Part shown: positions 8,424 through 18,541 of the stretch, in pieces
Layout of the letters: the number at the start of each line of letters is the position of its first letter
Numbering within the stretch: the first letter of the stretch is position 1
Assembly (NCBI RefSeq): GCF_900602065.1
Contig: NZ_UWFN01000265.1
Span: forward strand, 248,001 to 312,000
Direction: 5' to 3'
Length of the DNA stretch: 64,000 bases
Origin: Pseudomonas viridiflava
GTDB lineage: Bacteria > Pseudomonadota > Gammaproteobacteria > Pseudomonadales > Pseudomonadaceae
The notes under the pieces: model-generated
What the model was told of the DNA's origin: nothing
Database searches by the model: none
What the model saw: only the letters and a program-made list of their open reading frames with translations
Position numbers and translations under genes: made by a program

Positions 8424-11120
8424 ATGCCGCAGGTGGATCCCGATTTGTTCGACCGTGGTCAGTTCCAGGCCGAACTGGCGTTGAAAGCGAGTCCGATTGC
8501 CGCGTTCAAGAAAGCCATCCGCAATGCGCGGGAGGTGCTTGATGCGCGCTTCAAGTCAGGTCGCGATATCCGCCGCCTGATCGAAGACCGTGCCTGGTTC
8601 GTGGACAACATCCTGCAACAGGCCTGGGACCATTTCGACTGGAGCGAAGAAGCCGACATCGCGTTGCTCGCAGTCGGTGGTTACGGCCGCGGCGAACTGC
8701 ACCCTTACTCGGACATCGACCTGCTGATCCTGCTGGACAGCGCCGATCATGAAGTTTTCCGTGAACCCATAGAGCGCTTTCTTACCCTGCTCTGGGACAT
8801 CGGCCTGGAAGTAGGTCAAAGCGTGCGCTCGGTAGACGAATGCGCAGTGGAAGGCCAAGCCGACCTCACGGTGATCACCAACCTGATGGAGAGCCGCACT
8901 ATCGCCGGGCCCGAGCGCCTGCGCCAGCGCATGCTCGAAGTCACCAGCCCGAAACAGATGTGGCCCAGCAAAGAATTTTTCCTGGCCAAACGTGCCGAGC
9001 AGAAGACCCGGCATCACAAGTACAACGACACCGAGTACAACCTTGAGCCTAACGTCAAAGGTTCGCCCGGGGGCCTGCGCGATATTCAGACCATTCTCTG
9101 GGTCGCCCGGCGTCAATACGGCACCTTGAACCTGCATGCACTGGCGGGTGAAGGCTTTTTGCTGGAAAGCGAAAACAACCTCCTCGCCTCCTCTCAGGAG
9201 TTTCTCTGGAAGGTACGTTACGCCCTGCACATGCTGGCAGGCCGGGCCGAAGATCGCCTGCTGTTCGACCACCAGCGCAGCATTGCCAGCCTGCTGGGCT
9301 ATCAGGACAGCGACGCCAAGCTGGCCATCGAACGCTTCATGCAGAAGTACTACCGGGTAGTGATGAGCATCGCGCAGCTCAGCGACCTGATCATTCAGCA
9401 CTTCGAAGAGGTCATCCTGACCGACGACGAAGGTGCGAGCACTCAGCCGCTCAACTCGCGCTTTCAGGTACATGACGGTTACATCGAGGCGACCAACGCG
9501 AACGTATTCAAACGCACGCCGTTCGCCATGATCGAAATTTTTGTGCTGATGGCTCAGCACCCGGAAATCAAAGGTGTGCGCGCCGACACCATTCGGCTGC
9601 TGCGCGAACACCGGCATTTGATCAACGATGATTTCCGTAACGACATTCGCAACACCAGCCTGTTTATCGAGCTGTTCAAATGCGAATTAGGCATTCATCG
9701 CAACCTGCGCCGAATGAACCGTTACGGCATTCTGGGTCTGTATTTGCCAGAGTTCGGTCACATCGTCGGGCAAATGCAGCATGACCTGTTCCACATCTAT
9801 ACGGTTGATGCGCACACGCTGAACCTCATCAAGCACTTGCGTAAGCTTCAGTACACTCAGGTGTCAGAGAAATTCCCACTGGCCAGCAAGGTCATGGGCA
9901 GGCTGCCGAAGCCTGAACTGATCTACCTGGCAGGCCTGTACCACGACATCGGCAAGGGCCGCGGCGGCGACCACTCGGAGCTGGGCGCAGTGGATGCCGA
10001 AGCGTTTGGTATCCGCCATCAACTGCCTGACTGGGACACGCGTCTTATCGTCTGGCTGGTCAGCCATCACCTGGTGATGTCCACCACAGCTCAGCGCAAG
10101 GACTTGTCCGATCCGCAAGTGATCCACGATTTCGCCCAGTTTGTCGGCGATGAGGTTCACCTGGATTACCTCTACGTGCTGACGGTTGCCGACATAAACG
10201 CCACCAACCCGACGCTCTGGAACTCATGGCGCGCCAGCTTGCTGCGTCAGCTTTATACCGAAACCAAGCGCGCCCTGAAGCGCGGCCTGGAGAACCCGGT
10301 AGACCGCGAAGAGCAGATACGACGCACCCAAATTGCCGCGCTGGATATTCTGGTTCGTAACGGCACTGACCCGGACGACGTGGAACAACTCTGGTCCCAG
10401 TTGGGCGATGACTACTTCCTGCGTCATACCGCAGGGGATGTGGCCTGGCACAGTGATGCGATCCTGCAGCAACCGACGGATGGCGGTCCGCTGGTTCTGA
10501 TCAAGGAAACCACTCAGCGCGAATTTGAAGGCGGCACGCAGATTTTTATCTACGCGCCCGATCAGCATGACTTCTTCGCGGTGACAGTGGCGGCGATGGA
10601 CCAGTTGAACCTGAACATTCATGACGCCCGGGTCATCACCTCCAGCAGCAGGTTCACTCTCGACACCTATATCGTGCTCGACAACGATGGCGGCTCGATT
10701 GGCGATAATCCTGTGCGCATCAAGGAAATTCGCGACGGCCTGACCGACGCATTGAGGAACCCGGACGACTACCCGACCATCATCAAACGTCGTGTACCGC
10801 GCCAGCTCAAGCATTTTGCCTTTCCGCCGCAGGTTACGATCCACAACGATGCGCAGCGCCCGGTGACGATCCTGGAGCTTTCCGCTCCCGATCGCCCTGG
10901 CCTGCTGGCACGGATTGGCAAAATCTTTCTGGAGTTTGACCTGTCACTGCAAAACGCCAAGATCGCGACGCTGGGCGAGCGGGTAGAAGACGTGTTCTTC
11001 ATTACCGATGCCAATAATCAGCCGCTGTCCGATCCGCAGTTGTGCAGCCAGTTGCAGGACGCCATCGTCGAGCAACTGAACGTCAACCACGAGCCCGGCG
11101 AATTGCGCATCAGCATCTGA
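8424..11120 (+). CDS. glnD: PII uridylyltransferase / uridylyl-removing enzyme
   Basis: GlnD senses glutamine and uridylylates or deuridylylates PII, controlling nitrogen assimilation. The 898-residue protein shows the nucleotidyltransferase motif [19 protein letters not shown] (about residue 90), an HD hydrolase motif [16 protein letters not shown] (about 510) for the UR activity, and two C-terminal ACT regions (about 700 and 815, the latter starting [18 protein letters not shown]). The start ATG follows AAAGGAAAG. It sits between map and dapC on the same strand, the standard Pseudomonas order. Confidence 0.97.
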   Translation: MPQVDPDLFDRGQFQAELALKASPIAAFKKAIRNAREVLDARFKSGRDIRRLIEDRAWFVDNILQQAWDHFDWSEEADIALLAVGGYGRGELHPYSDIDLLILLDSADHEVFREPIERFLTLLWDIGLEVGQSVRSVDECAVEGQADLTVITNLMESRTIAGPERLRQRMLEVTSPKQMWPSKEFFLAKRAEQKTRHHKYNDTEYNLEPNVKGSPGGLRDIQTILWVARRQYGTLNLHALAGEGFLLESENNLLASSQEFLWKVRYALHMLAGRAEDRLLFDHQRSIASLLGYQDSDAKLAIERFMQKYYRVVMSIAQLSDLIIQHFEEVILTDDEGASTQPLNSRFQVHDGYIEATNANVFKRTPFAMIEIFVLMAQHPEIKGVRADTIRLLREHRHLINDDFRNDIRNTSLFIELFKCELGIHRNLRRMNRYGILGLYLPEFGHIVGQMQHDLFHIYTVDAHTLNLIKHLRKLQYTQVSEKFPLASKVMGRLPKPELIYLAGLYHDIGKGRGGDHSELGAVDAEAFGIRHQLPDWDTRLIVWLVSHHLVMSTTAQRKDLSDPQVIHDFAQFVGDEVHLDYLYVLTVADINATNPTLWNSWRASLLRQLYTETKRALKRGLENPVDREEQIRRTQIAALDILVRNGTDPDDVEQLWSQLGDDYFLRHTAGDVAWHSDAILQQPTDGGPLVLIKETTQREFEGGTQIFIYAPDQHDFFAVTVAAMDQLNLNIHDARVITSSSRFTLDTYIVLDNDGGSIGDNPVRIKEIRDGLTDALRNPDDYPTIIKRRVPRQLKHFAFPPQVTIHNDAQRPVTILELSAPDRPGLLARIGKIFLEFDLSLQNAKIATLGERVEDVFFITDANNQPLSDPQLCSQLQDAIVEQLNVNHEPGELRISI

Positions 11121-11197
11121 GTAAACCCTGACGCTGTTCAATGAATCGACTTACGGCGCTCACTGACATGAGCGCCCTGCTTCTGGAAGCCAGCCCC

Positions 11198-12391
11198 ATG
11201 AATAACGCGATGCAATTGCTTCAGCCCTACCCTTTCGAAAAGCTTCGCGCCCTGCTCGGCAGCGTGACGCCAAACCCGGAAAAGCGCCCGGTCGCGCTGT
11301 CCATTGGTGAACCCAAGCATCGCTCGCCAGACTTCGTCGCCAAGGCCATGACTGACAACCTTGACCAGATGGCAGTCTATCCGACCACATTGGGCATCCC
11401 GGCGTTGCGCGAAGCCATCTCCGGCTGGTGCGAGCGTCGCTTTGGCATACCTGATGGCTGGCTGGACCCGGCGCGGAACGTGCTGCCAGTCAACGGAACT
11501 CGCGAAGCGCTGTTTGCCTTCACCCAGACCGTAGTCAACCGTGGCGATGACGCGCTGGTGGTCAGCCCGAACCCGTTTTATCAAATCTACGAAGGCGCCG
11601 CGTTTCTGGCTGGCGCGAAGCCTCACTACCTTCCATGCCTGGTCGAGAACGGTTTCAACCCGGACTTCGACGCAGTGTCTGCCGATATCTGGAAACGCTG
11701 CCAGATCCTGTTCCTGTGCTCGCCGGGCAATCCAACGGGCGCGTTGATCCCGCTGGAAACATTGAAAAAACTGATCGCTCTGGCTGACGAACACGACTTC
11801 GTGATCGCCGCCGACGAGTGCTACAGCGAGCTTTACTTCGACGAGCAGACACCACCTGCCGGCCTGCTGAGTGCCTGCGTGGAACTGGGTCGCAAGGATT
11901 TCAAACGGTGCGTGGTATTCCATAGTCTGTCCAAGCGTTCGAACCTGCCGGGCCTGCGCTCCGGATTCGTCGCGGGCGATGCGGATATCCTCAAAGCCTT
12001 CCTGCTCTATCGCACCTACCACGGCTGCGCGATGCCGGTTCAAACCCAATTGGCCAGCATTGCAGCCTGGAACGATGAAGAACACGTACGCGCCAATCGC
12101 GACCTTTACCGCGAAAAATTTGATGCCGTGCTAGAGATTCTTGCGCCGGTGATGGACGTACAACGTCCGGATGGTGGCTTTTACCTGTGGCCAAGCGTTG
12201 GTGGCGACGACGCAGCGTTCTGCCGTGACCTGTTCGTTGACCAACATGTCACCGTGGTGCCGGGTTCTTATCTGTCCCGCGAAGTGGACGGTTTCAACCC
12301 GGGGGCCGGACGAGTACGCCTGGCGCTGGTTGCGCCGCTGGCTGAATGCATCGAAGCCGCTGAGCGGATTCGCGACTTCATTACCAAGTGA
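11198..12391 (+). CDS. dapC: Succinyldiaminopimelate transaminase
   Basis: This PLP aminotransferase of the succinylase branch of lysine/meso-DAP synthesis makes N-succinyl-LL-DAP. I chose the ATG at 11198 (MNNAMQLLQPYPFEKLRALL), which gives 397 residues and matches the usual Pseudomonas N-terminus. In-frame codons back to 11141 are not conserved-looking. Class I aminotransferase features are visible: SIGEPKH, SPGNPTGALI and the PLP-lysine segment HSLSKRSNLPGLRSGF. The downstream partner genes dapD and dapE are in the same window, so three DAP-pathway genes lie within 10 kb. Confidence 0.93.
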   Translation: MNNAMQLLQPYPFEKLRALLGSVTPNPEKRPVALSIGEPKHRSPDFVAKAMTDNLDQMAVYPTTLGIPALREAISGWCERRFGIPDGWLDPARNVLPVNGTREALFAFTQTVVNRGDDALVVSPNPFYQIYEGAAFLAGAKPHYLPCLVENGFNPDFDAVSADIWKRCQILFLCSPGNPTGALIPLETLKKLIALADEHDFVIAADECYSELYFDEQTPPAGLLSACVELGRKDFKRCVVFHSLSKRSNLPGLRSGFVAGDADILKAFLLYRTYHGCAMPVQTQLASIAAWNDEEHVRANRDLYREKFDAVLEILAPVMDVQRPDGGFYLWPSVGGDDAAFCRDLFVDQHVTVVPGSYLSREVDGFNPGAGRVRLALVAPLAECIEAAERIRDFITK

Positions 12392-12400
12392 GGCTTACTC

Positions 12401-12425
12401 CCCACGGCATGCAATGTGCCGTGGG
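12401..12425. terminator. Hairpin between convergent dapC and antiporter gene
   Basis: A 9-bp stem CCCACGGCA / TGCCGTGGG with a 7-nt loop lies in the 85-bp gap between two convergent genes, so it could terminate both. It lacks a long T-run on either side. Confidence 0.5.
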
Positions 12426-12476
12426 ATCAATCTGCCGTGGGAACGCCGTCCGGCCGCTCCCCCTTACAAATTCCGC

Positions 12477-14123
12477 CTACTTCACCATTCCCAGGTTGGC
12501 CTCGTTCAGGTCCAGCTGCGCCAGGATCTGACGCAGCACATCGTCGCCGATCTGGTGTTGGCGATGAAGCTTGTACAGTTCGAGACGCTGCGCACGCAGG
12601 GCACTGATGCGCATACGCCGCTCGATCTGATCCATCTGGAACGCCAGGGCCTGAGCTTCGGAAGTGTCGTTGAAAACATCCAGGCGATGACGGTACTCCG
12701 ACATGATCCTGGCTTTCACTTCAGTCGCCAACGCAGCCTGAGCTGCATCCTGAGCACTGTCACCGGTGCTGACCTCCTGGTTTTCCAGCGCGTGAATCGC
12801 GACTTGCGCGATACGCTTCCATGCTTCCCCGACCTCTTGTTTCATGCGCAGATCAGGCTCGCTCACCATTCCACGCAACAGCAGTGGCAAGCAGATACAG
12901 GCGGCCACGAGCGACAGCAAAATGACCCCGGCAGCAATGAAAATCAGCAGATCACGCTGAGGAAAGACGACACCGGCGCTGATCAGCATCGGCACCGACA
13001 AGGTACCGGCGAGCGTTACAGCTCCGCGCACGCCGCCGACCGTCAGAAGCAGTGAAGCACCGGTCGATAACTCAAGCGTGCTTTCGCTTCGCCCTCGCCA
13101 GCGTCGAATAGGAATCATCAGGCGCCAGACGCTCTGTACCCAGACATAGCGCAACACAACCAGCACCAGAAAGATCGCCAATACATCCAGACAGCGATAC
13201 AGCAAAGTTGGCCAGACGGTGACTTCATCGTGGGTGACAGCGCCGATGATGTCCGGCAGTTGCAGCCCCAACAGCAGGAAAATCAGACCGTTGAAGGCAA
13301 ACTCCAGCAACGTCCAGACACTGCGATTGAGCAAGCGGGTACTGGTCTGGCGCGGCAGCAAATCCACCCAGCTTTGCATCATCCCGGCTGCCACCGCCGA
13401 GAGAATCCCGGAAGCCCCCAATTGCTCGGCCAGCACATAGGCCGCGAACGGTAGCAGCAACATGAACACCACGTGGGTTGCCGGGTCATCCCAGCCTCGC
13501 GTGATCATCCAGCTGCGAAAGCGCCCGACCAGCCAGCTCAGCGCGACACCGATGGCGAGCCCGCCACAGGCCACCAGAACAAAGGTCAGGCTCGCGTCAG
13601 CCAGAGAAAATACACCGGTGATGGCGGCCGCCAGGGCAAACTTGAACGTCACCAGACCGGTTGCGTCGTTCATCAGCGCTTCGCCTTGCAGCATCCGCAT
13701 GATCGGTGCGGGCAGACGATCCTGAGCGATGGCGGATACCGCCACTGCGTCGGTTGGCGACAATACGGCCGCAAGAGCAAAGGCAACCGGCAGTGGAATG
13801 CTCGGCAATAGCCAATGAATGAAATAACCGGCACCCACCACGGTAAACACCACCAGCCCGACGGCCAGGGTCAGGATCGGCCCGCGATAACGCCACAAGT
13901 CGCGCTTGGGCATGCGCCAGCCGTCAGAGAACAACAGCGGCGGCAGAAACAGGAATAGAAAAAGCTCGGGGTCCAGCGCCACGTGCAAGCCCAGCGTGGG
14001 CCAGGCCAGCAAAGCCCCGGCAGCAATTTGCACCAGCGGCAACGGCAAAGGAATGACACGGGCCAGTAACCGCGAGATGCCTACAAGAGTCAGCAGGATG
14101 AGGACGGTGTAGGCAGTTTGCAT
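12477..14123 (-). CDS. Na+/H+ antiporter, CPA1 (NhaP) family
   Basis: This inner-membrane cation/proton antiporter has 548 residues. About twelve hydrophobic segments fill the first ~410 residues, and a charged cytoplasmic tail of ~130 residues ends in a helical region. The family motifs LFLPPLLFSDG, LSPTDAVAVSAIAQDRLP (the conserved TDA region) and GEALMNDATGLV with the ion-binding Asp are present. SVWTLLEFAFNGLIFLLLGLQ and GGVRGAVTLA also match the family. The substrate (Na+, K+ or other) cannot be read from the sequence. It is transcribed convergently with dapC and divergently from the ArsC-like gene. Confidence 0.88.
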   Translation of the reverse strand: MQTAYTVLILLTLVGISRLLARVIPLPLPLVQIAAGALLAWPTLGLHVALDPELFLFLFLPPLLFSDGWRMPKRDLWRYRGPILTLAVGLVVFTVVGAGYFIHWLLPSIPLPVAFALAAVLSPTDAVAVSAIAQDRLPAPIMRMLQGEALMNDATGLVTFKFALAAAITGVFSLADASLTFVLVACGGLAIGVALSWLVGRFRSWMITRGWDDPATHVVFMLLLPFAAYVLAEQLGASGILSAVAAGMMQSWVDLLPRQTSTRLLNRSVWTLLEFAFNGLIFLLLGLQLPDIIGAVTHDEVTVWPTLLYRCLDVLAIFLVLVVLRYVWVQSVWRLMIPIRRWRGRSESTLELSTGASLLLTVGGVRGAVTLAGTLSVPMLISAGVVFPQRDLLIFIAAGVILLSLVAACICLPLLLRGMVSEPDLRMKQEVGEAWKRIAQVAIHALENQEVSTGDSAQDAAQAALATEVKARIMSEYRHRLDVFNDTSEAQALAFQMDQIERRMRISALRAQRLELYKLHRQHQIGDDVLRQILAQLDLNEANLGMVK

Positions 14124-14226
14124 TACGGGGTTTCCTTAAAACATGTCGAACTGTATTGACGCGATTTTCTGTGGGCGCTGCCCCGGCGTCCATGACACCA
14201 CGCTGTCTCGCGGCAAACACAGGATC

Positions 14227-14299
14227 TGTAGGAGCTGCCGAAGGCTGCGATCATGGTGTGTCAGGATAAATGTTTCGCAGCCTTCGGCAGTTCCTGTAG
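14227..14299. repeat. REPIN, type I
   Basis: Two inverted REP cores (GGAGCTGCCGAAGGCTGCGA and its complement) with a ~30-bp spacer lie in the 377-bp intergenic gap between the antiporter and the ArsC-like gene. The rest of that gap holds nothing recognisable apart from the ribosome-binding site AAAGGGGG at its right end. Confidence 0.85.
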
Positions 14300-14500
14300 A
14301 TCGTCTGCAAGAGGGGGTACTCACTGCACATCGAAGTGCCATATTAACGGTTTAAGCTGCTGCACCGCCGTCACCCATAGGTATGAAACAGGCAAAACAT
14401 CGTTCCCGGGTACATAAAGACGTCGGCAGTACACGCCCAGCACGCGTGTCCGTGGCATAATCCGTCACCGTTTTTCAACTGTCTCAAAGGGGGCAAGCTC

Positions 14501-14863
14501 GTGGCTGATGAAATCAACAAGTTGCACCTGTATGGGATCAAAGCGTGCGACACGATGAAAAAGGCTCGCACCTGGCTCGATGAAAAGCCGGTGAACTACG
14601 ATTTTCACGACTATAAAACCCAAGGCATCGATCGCGAACATCTGACCCAGTGGTGCAACGAGCACGGCTGGCAAACAGTGTTGAATCGTGCTGGCACCAC
14701 CTTTCGCAAGCTGGATGAGGCGCAGAAAGCCGACCTCGACCAGGATAAAGCGATTGAACTGATGCTCGCTCAACCGTCGATGATCAAGCGCCCGGTGCTT
14801 GATCTTGGTGACAGAACCCTGATTGGCTTCAAACCAGACCTGTATGCAGCGGCTATCGCCTGA
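14501..14863 (+). CDS. ArsC/Spx-family (YffB-like) protein
   Basis: This 120-residue thioredoxin-fold protein belongs to the arsenate reductase-like family. The single conserved N-terminal Cys is in YGIKACDTMKKAR (about residue 16), and the conserved Arg is in MIKRPVLDL (about residue 96), as in YffB proteins. It probably acts on glutathione- or thiol-linked substrates; real arsenate reductase activity is not implied. The start is GTG at 14501, with AAAGGGGG well placed. It lies 36 bp before dapD, a neighbourhood common in gamma-proteobacteria, so the two are probably co-transcribed. Confidence 0.85.
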   Translation: MADEINKLHLYGIKACDTMKKARTWLDEKPVNYDFHDYKTQGIDREHLTQWCNEHGWQTVLNRAGTTFRKLDEAQKADLDQDKAIELMLAQPSMIKRPVLDLGDRTLIGFKPDLYAAAIA

Positions 14864-14899
14864 CTGAGATAGCCCTTTAAATTCGTAAGAGGTATTTGC

Positions 14900-15934
14900 A
14901 TGTCCACTTCCCTGTTCAGCCTCGCCTTCGGTGTCGGCACTCAAAACCGTCAAGGCGCATGGCTGGAAGTTTTCTACGCACAGCCACTGATCAACCCGTC
15001 TGCTGAATTGATCGCAGCGGTTACACCAGTACTGGGTTACACCGGTGGCAACCAGGCCATTACCTTCAACACCGATCAGGCGTCGAAGCTGGCTGAAGCC
15101 CTCAAGTCCGTTGATGCTGGTCAGGCTGCATTGCTGACCCGTCTGGCCGAAAGTCACAAGCCGCTGGTTGCGACCCTGCTCGCCGAAGATGCAGCGCTGA
15201 CGTCCACGCCTGAGGCCTACCTCAAGCTGCACCTGCTCTCCCACCGTCTGGTCAAGCCGCACGGCCTGAGCCTGGCCAGGATCTTCCCTCTGCTGCCCAA
15301 CGTTGCATGGACCAGCCAGGGCGCCATCGACCTGAACGAACTGGCCCCGCGCCAACTGGAAGCACGCCTCAAGGGCGAGCTGCTGGAAGTGTTCTCCGTC
15401 GACAAGTTCCCGAAAATGACCGATTACGTCGTACCGACCGGCGTGCGTATCGCTGACAGCGCGCGTATCCGTCTGGGCGCTTACATCGGTGAAGGCACTA
15501 CCGTGATGCACGAAGGTTTCGTCAACTTCAACGCAGGCACCGAAGGCCCGGGCATGATCGAAGGCCGTGTTTCGGCTGGCGTATTCGTCGGTAAGGGTTC
15601 TGACCTGGGCGGCGGTTGCTCCACCATGGGCACCTTGTCCGGTGGCGGCAACATCGTCATCAAAGTCGGCGAAGGCTGCCTGATCGGCGCCAACGCCGGT
15701 ATCGGTATCCCGTTGGGCGATCGCAACACCGTGGAGTCGGGTTTGTACGTGACGGCTGGCACCAAGGTTGCGCTGCTCGACGACCAGAACAAGCTGGTCA
15801 AAATCGTCAAAGCACGTGATCTGGCCGGTCAGCCTGACCTGCTGTTCCGCCGCAACTCGGAAACCGGCGCTGTGGAATGCAAAACCCACAAGTCGGCCAT
15901 CGAGCTGAACGAAGCGCTGCACGCTCACAACTGA
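14900..15934 (+). CDS. dapD: Tetrahydrodipicolinate N-succinyltransferase
   Basis: DapD succinylates tetrahydrodipicolinate, the step before DapC in lysine/DAP synthesis. The 344-residue protein has a left-handed beta-helix built from hexapeptide repeats, seen between about residues 190 and 290 (VRIADSARIRLGAYIGEG, GVFVGKGSDLGGGCSTMG, IGANAGIGIPLGD). It has the long Pseudomonas-type N-terminal domain rather than the ~274-residue enterobacterial form. RBS AAGAGG. Confidence 0.96.
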   Translation: MSTSLFSLAFGVGTQNRQGAWLEVFYAQPLINPSAELIAAVTPVLGYTGGNQAITFNTDQASKLAEALKSVDAGQAALLTRLAESHKPLVATLLAEDAALTSTPEAYLKLHLLSHRLVKPHGLSLARIFPLLPNVAWTSQGAIDLNELAPRQLEARLKGELLEVFSVDKFPKMTDYVVPTGVRIADSARIRLGAYIGEGTTVMHEGFVNFNAGTEGPGMIEGRVSAGVFVGKGSDLGGGCSTMGTLSGGGNIVIKVGEGCLIGANAGIGIPLGDRNTVESGLYVTAGTKVALLDDQNKLVKIVKARDLAGQPDLLFRRNSETGAVECKTHKSAIELNEALHAHN

Positions 15935-15945
15935 TCGATGCTGCA

Positions 15946-15973
15946 TCAGGCCCGATCGCATGATCGGGCCTGA
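15946..15973 (+). terminator. Hairpin after dapD
   Basis: A perfect 12-bp stem TCAGGCCCGATC / GATCGGGCCTGA with a GCAT loop lies 11 bp after the dapD stop. No T-run follows, so it may be only a partial terminator before csdA. Confidence 0.55.
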
Positions 15974-15991
15974 CTCACCGAGTCAAAGCAA

Positions 15992-17197
15992 ATGCCCCTC
16001 TTTTCCCCTTGGCGCGCTGACTTTCCAGCCATCGACGCCCTGCAACGGCAAGGCCAGACCTATCTGGACAACGCCGCGACCACCCAGAAACCTCAAGCCC
16101 TGCTCGACGCCCTGAGCCATTACTACGCCAATGGCGCAGCTAATGTGCATCGCGCCCAGCATTTGCCCGGCGCTCATGCGACTCAGGCGTTCGAGGACAG
16201 CCGCAACAAGGTTGCTCACTGGCTCAATGCCGGCGAGTTGGGTCAGATTATTTTTACCCACGGCGCCACCTCCGCACTCAACCTGCTGGCCTACGGCCTT
16301 GAGCATGAGTTCGTGGCCGGTGATGAAATCGCAATCAGCGCGCTGGAACATCACGCCAATCTGCTGCCCTGGCAGCAACTTGCTCAACGTCGTGGTCTGA
16401 AGCTGGTCATTCTGCCGCTCAATGAGCAAGGGCTGATCGACCTGAGCGCTGCTGCGCAACTGATCGGCGGCCGCACACGGCTGCTTGCCGTGAGCCAATT
16501 GTCCAACGTGCTGGGCGCCTGGCAGCCACTGTCGGAATTACTCGCATTGGCCAAAGCCCAAGGCGCACTGACTGTTGTCGATGGCGCTCAGGGCGTGGTC
16601 CACGGGCGACATGACGTGCAAGCACTGGGCTGTGACTTCTACGTGTTTTCCAGCCACAAGCTCTACGGCCCTGAAGGCGTCGGCGTTTTGTATGGCCGCA
16701 ATGACGTGCTGCCGCGCCTGCAACATTGGCAGTTTGGCGGCGAGATGGTGCTGACCACCGATTACGAACACGCGAAGTTCCGCCCGGCACCACTGGGCTT
16801 CGAAGCCGGAACACCACCGATTGCCGGTGTGATCGGCCTTGGCGCGACACTGGATTACTTGAAGAGCCTCGATCACCGCGCAGTGCTGGAGCATGAGGCA
16901 GGCCTGCACGCCATGCTGCTTGAAGGCTTGCGTCAGCGCGACGGGGTTCAGGTACTGGGCGAACCGCAACTGGCGCTGGTCAGCTTTACAGTGGAAGGCG
17001 TGCACAACGCCGACCTCGCGCACCTGCTCACTGAACAAGGCATCGCAGTGCGTGCGGGTCATCACTGCGCCATGCCGCTGCTGAAAAGCCTTGGTCTGTC
17101 GGGTGCGATTCGGGTGTCTCTTGCGCTGTATAACGATTCAAGCGACTTGCAGCACTTCTTCAACGCACTGGATCAGGCGCTGGAGTTGCTGCGATGA
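15992..17197 (+). CDS. csdA: Cysteine desulfurase CsdA
   Basis: This PLP-dependent enzyme takes sulfur from cysteine as a persulfide and passes it to CsdE. Key segments are YLDNAATTQKP (N-terminus), the PLP-binding lysine in SSHKLYGPEGVGVLYG, and the catalytic Cys in RAGHHCAMPLL near residue 350. It has 401 residues. It overlaps csdE by 4 bp (ATGA) and faces tcdA, recreating the CSD sulfur-transfer system in which CsdA, CsdE and TcdA (CsdL) interact. Confidence 0.94.
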   Translation: MPLFSPWRADFPAIDALQRQGQTYLDNAATTQKPQALLDALSHYYANGAANVHRAQHLPGAHATQAFEDSRNKVAHWLNAGELGQIIFTHGATSALNLLAYGLEHEFVAGDEIAISALEHHANLLPWQQLAQRRGLKLVILPLNEQGLIDLSAAAQLIGGRTRLLAVSQLSNVLGAWQPLSELLALAKAQGALTVVDGAQGVVHGRHDVQALGCDFYVFSSHKLYGPEGVGVLYGRNDVLPRLQHWQFGGEMVLTTDYEHAKFRPAPLGFEAGTPPIAGVIGLGATLDYLKSLDHRAVLEHEAGLHAMLLEGLRQRDGVQVLGEPQLALVSFTVEGVHNADLAHLLTEQGIAVRAGHHCAMPLLKSLGLSGAIRVSLALYNDSSDLQHFFNALDQALELLR

Positions 17198-17607
17198 GCC
17201 TGCCCGTCGACGCACAAACGGCACTGGACACCTTCGCTCAACCTCAGGGCTGGGAGCAGCGCGCGCGACTGCTCATGCAATGGGGTGAGCGATTGCCCGC
17301 TCTGGCTGATCATGAAAAGTCCGAAGAGCATCTGGTTCATGGCTGTGAAAGCAAGGTCTGGCTACTAGGCGATATGACCCAAGGCCATTGGCAGTTTCGC
17401 GCGGCCAGCGATGCTCGGATGATTCGTGGTCTGGTGGCGCTGTTGCTGGCCCGGGTCAACGGTTTGTCGGCAGCGGAGCTCCAGCAAGTGGATTTGCCGG
17501 ACTGGTTCACCCAATTGGGGTTGAGCCGTCAACTCTCGCCTTCACGCAGCAACGGCCTGAATGCGGTGCTACAGAAGATGCGTCAGCTGGCGGAAGCGGC
17601 GGGCTGA
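17194..17607 (+). CDS. csdE: Sulfur acceptor protein CsdE (SufE-like)
   Basis: This is the 137-residue acceptor of the CsdA persulfide. The active-site Cys51 lies in HLVHGCESKVWL, the SufE-family loop, followed by FRAASDARMIRGLVALLLA. Its ATG overlaps the csdA stop. Its last ~25 bp overlap the 3' end of tcdA on the other strand, so the two transcripts are complementary at their ends. Confidence 0.92.
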   Translation: MSLPVDAQTALDTFAQPQGWEQRARLLMQWGERLPALADHEKSEEHLVHGCESKVWLLGDMTQGHWQFRAASDARMIRGLVALLLARVNGLSAAELQQVDLPDWFTQLGLSRQLSPSRSNGLNAVLQKMRQLAEAAG

Positions 17608-18428
17608 GGCGGCGGTACCGACACCGGCTTGGCGCGCTCCGATGGGCGGCGCACGCCTGCAACGATCTTGTCCACCGCTTTGGTGGCCGCGACCATACCG
17701 AAGGTCGCTGTCACCATCATCACCGCGCCGAAACCACCGGCGCAATCCAGCTTGACCCCATCCCCGACAAAACTCTTCTGCAGGCAGATACTGCCGTCCG
17801 GTTTGGGATAGCGCAGTTGCTCAGTGGAAAACACGCACGGCACGCTGTAATGACGGTTCATGGTCCGCGAGAAGCCATAATCGCGGCGCAGGGTCGAGCG
17901 TACTTTTGAAGCCAGTGGATCGTTGAAGGTACGGTTCAAATCGCAGACCTGGATAAGCGTCGGATCAATCTGCCCACCTGCACCGCCGGTGGTGATGATC
18001 TGGATCTTGCGCCGCTTGCACCAGGCAATCAGCGCCGCCTTGGCGTTGACCGCGTCGATGCAGTCCAGCACGCAATCCAGATCCGGCGTGATGTACTCGG
18101 CCATGGTGTCGCGGGTCACGAAATCAGCCACCGCGTGCACAACGCAATCCGGATTGATCGCCCGCAGACGCTCAGCCATCACCTCGACCTTGGGCCGACC
18201 CACGGTGCTGTCCAGCGCGTGCAACTGACGATTGCTGTTGCTGACGCAGACGTCATCCAGATCAAACAGGGAAATCTCACCCACCCCTGAACGCGCCATG
18301 GCCTCAGCCGCCCAGGAACCGACACCGCCGATACCGACCACAGCAACGTGGGCAGCACGCAGCCGCTCCAGACCTTCGATGCCGTACAAACGGGCGATAC
18401 CTGCAAAACGCGGATCTTCTGAACTCAT
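17583..18428 (-). CDS. tcdA: tRNA threonylcarbamoyladenosine dehydratase (TcdA/CsdL)
   Basis: This E1/ThiF-MoeB-like ATP-dependent enzyme cyclises t6A37 in tRNA to ct6A. I chose the ATG at 18428 (MSSEDPRFAGIARLYGIEGL), giving 281 residues; an in-frame TTG two codons upstream is less likely. The Rossmann motif GIGGVGSWAAEAMARSG, the DLDDVCVSNSNRQ ATP-binding segment and DCIDAVNAKAALI are visible. It is convergent with csdA-csdE, its sulfur-relay partners. tsaB, needed for the t6A precursor, is also in the window (35.9 kb). Confidence 0.92.
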   Translation of the reverse strand: MSSEDPRFAGIARLYGIEGLERLRAAHVAVVGIGGVGSWAAEAMARSGVGEISLFDLDDVCVSNSNRQLHALDSTVGRPKVEVMAERLRAINPDCVVHAVADFVTRDTMAEYITPDLDCVLDCIDAVNAKAALIAWCKRRKIQIITTGGAGGQIDPTLIQVCDLNRTFNDPLASKVRSTLRRDYGFSRTMNRHYSVPCVFSTEQLRYPKPDGSICLQKSFVGDGVKLDCAGGFGAVMMVTATFGMVAATKAVDKIVAGVRRPSERAKPVSVPPPQPAASAS

Positions 18429-18541
18429 GACCAATACCCCAAAAACCGGCGCGCATTATAGGGCTTTGGGTGAGATAGGGCATCCTGAAGGTGGGTGATT
18501 GGTCAGAAAATGTACTGAGGGGGCAGGTTGATGATTGCCGC

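Noticed and set aside
11138..12085. Large minus-strand frames opposite dapC and glnD.
   Set aside because: Antisense shadows of high-GC genes; no motifs, no ribosome-binding sites.
14465..15961. A 498-codon minus-strand frame opposite the ArsC-like gene and dapD.
   Set aside because: It lies exactly over two well-supported genes and has no recognisable domain.
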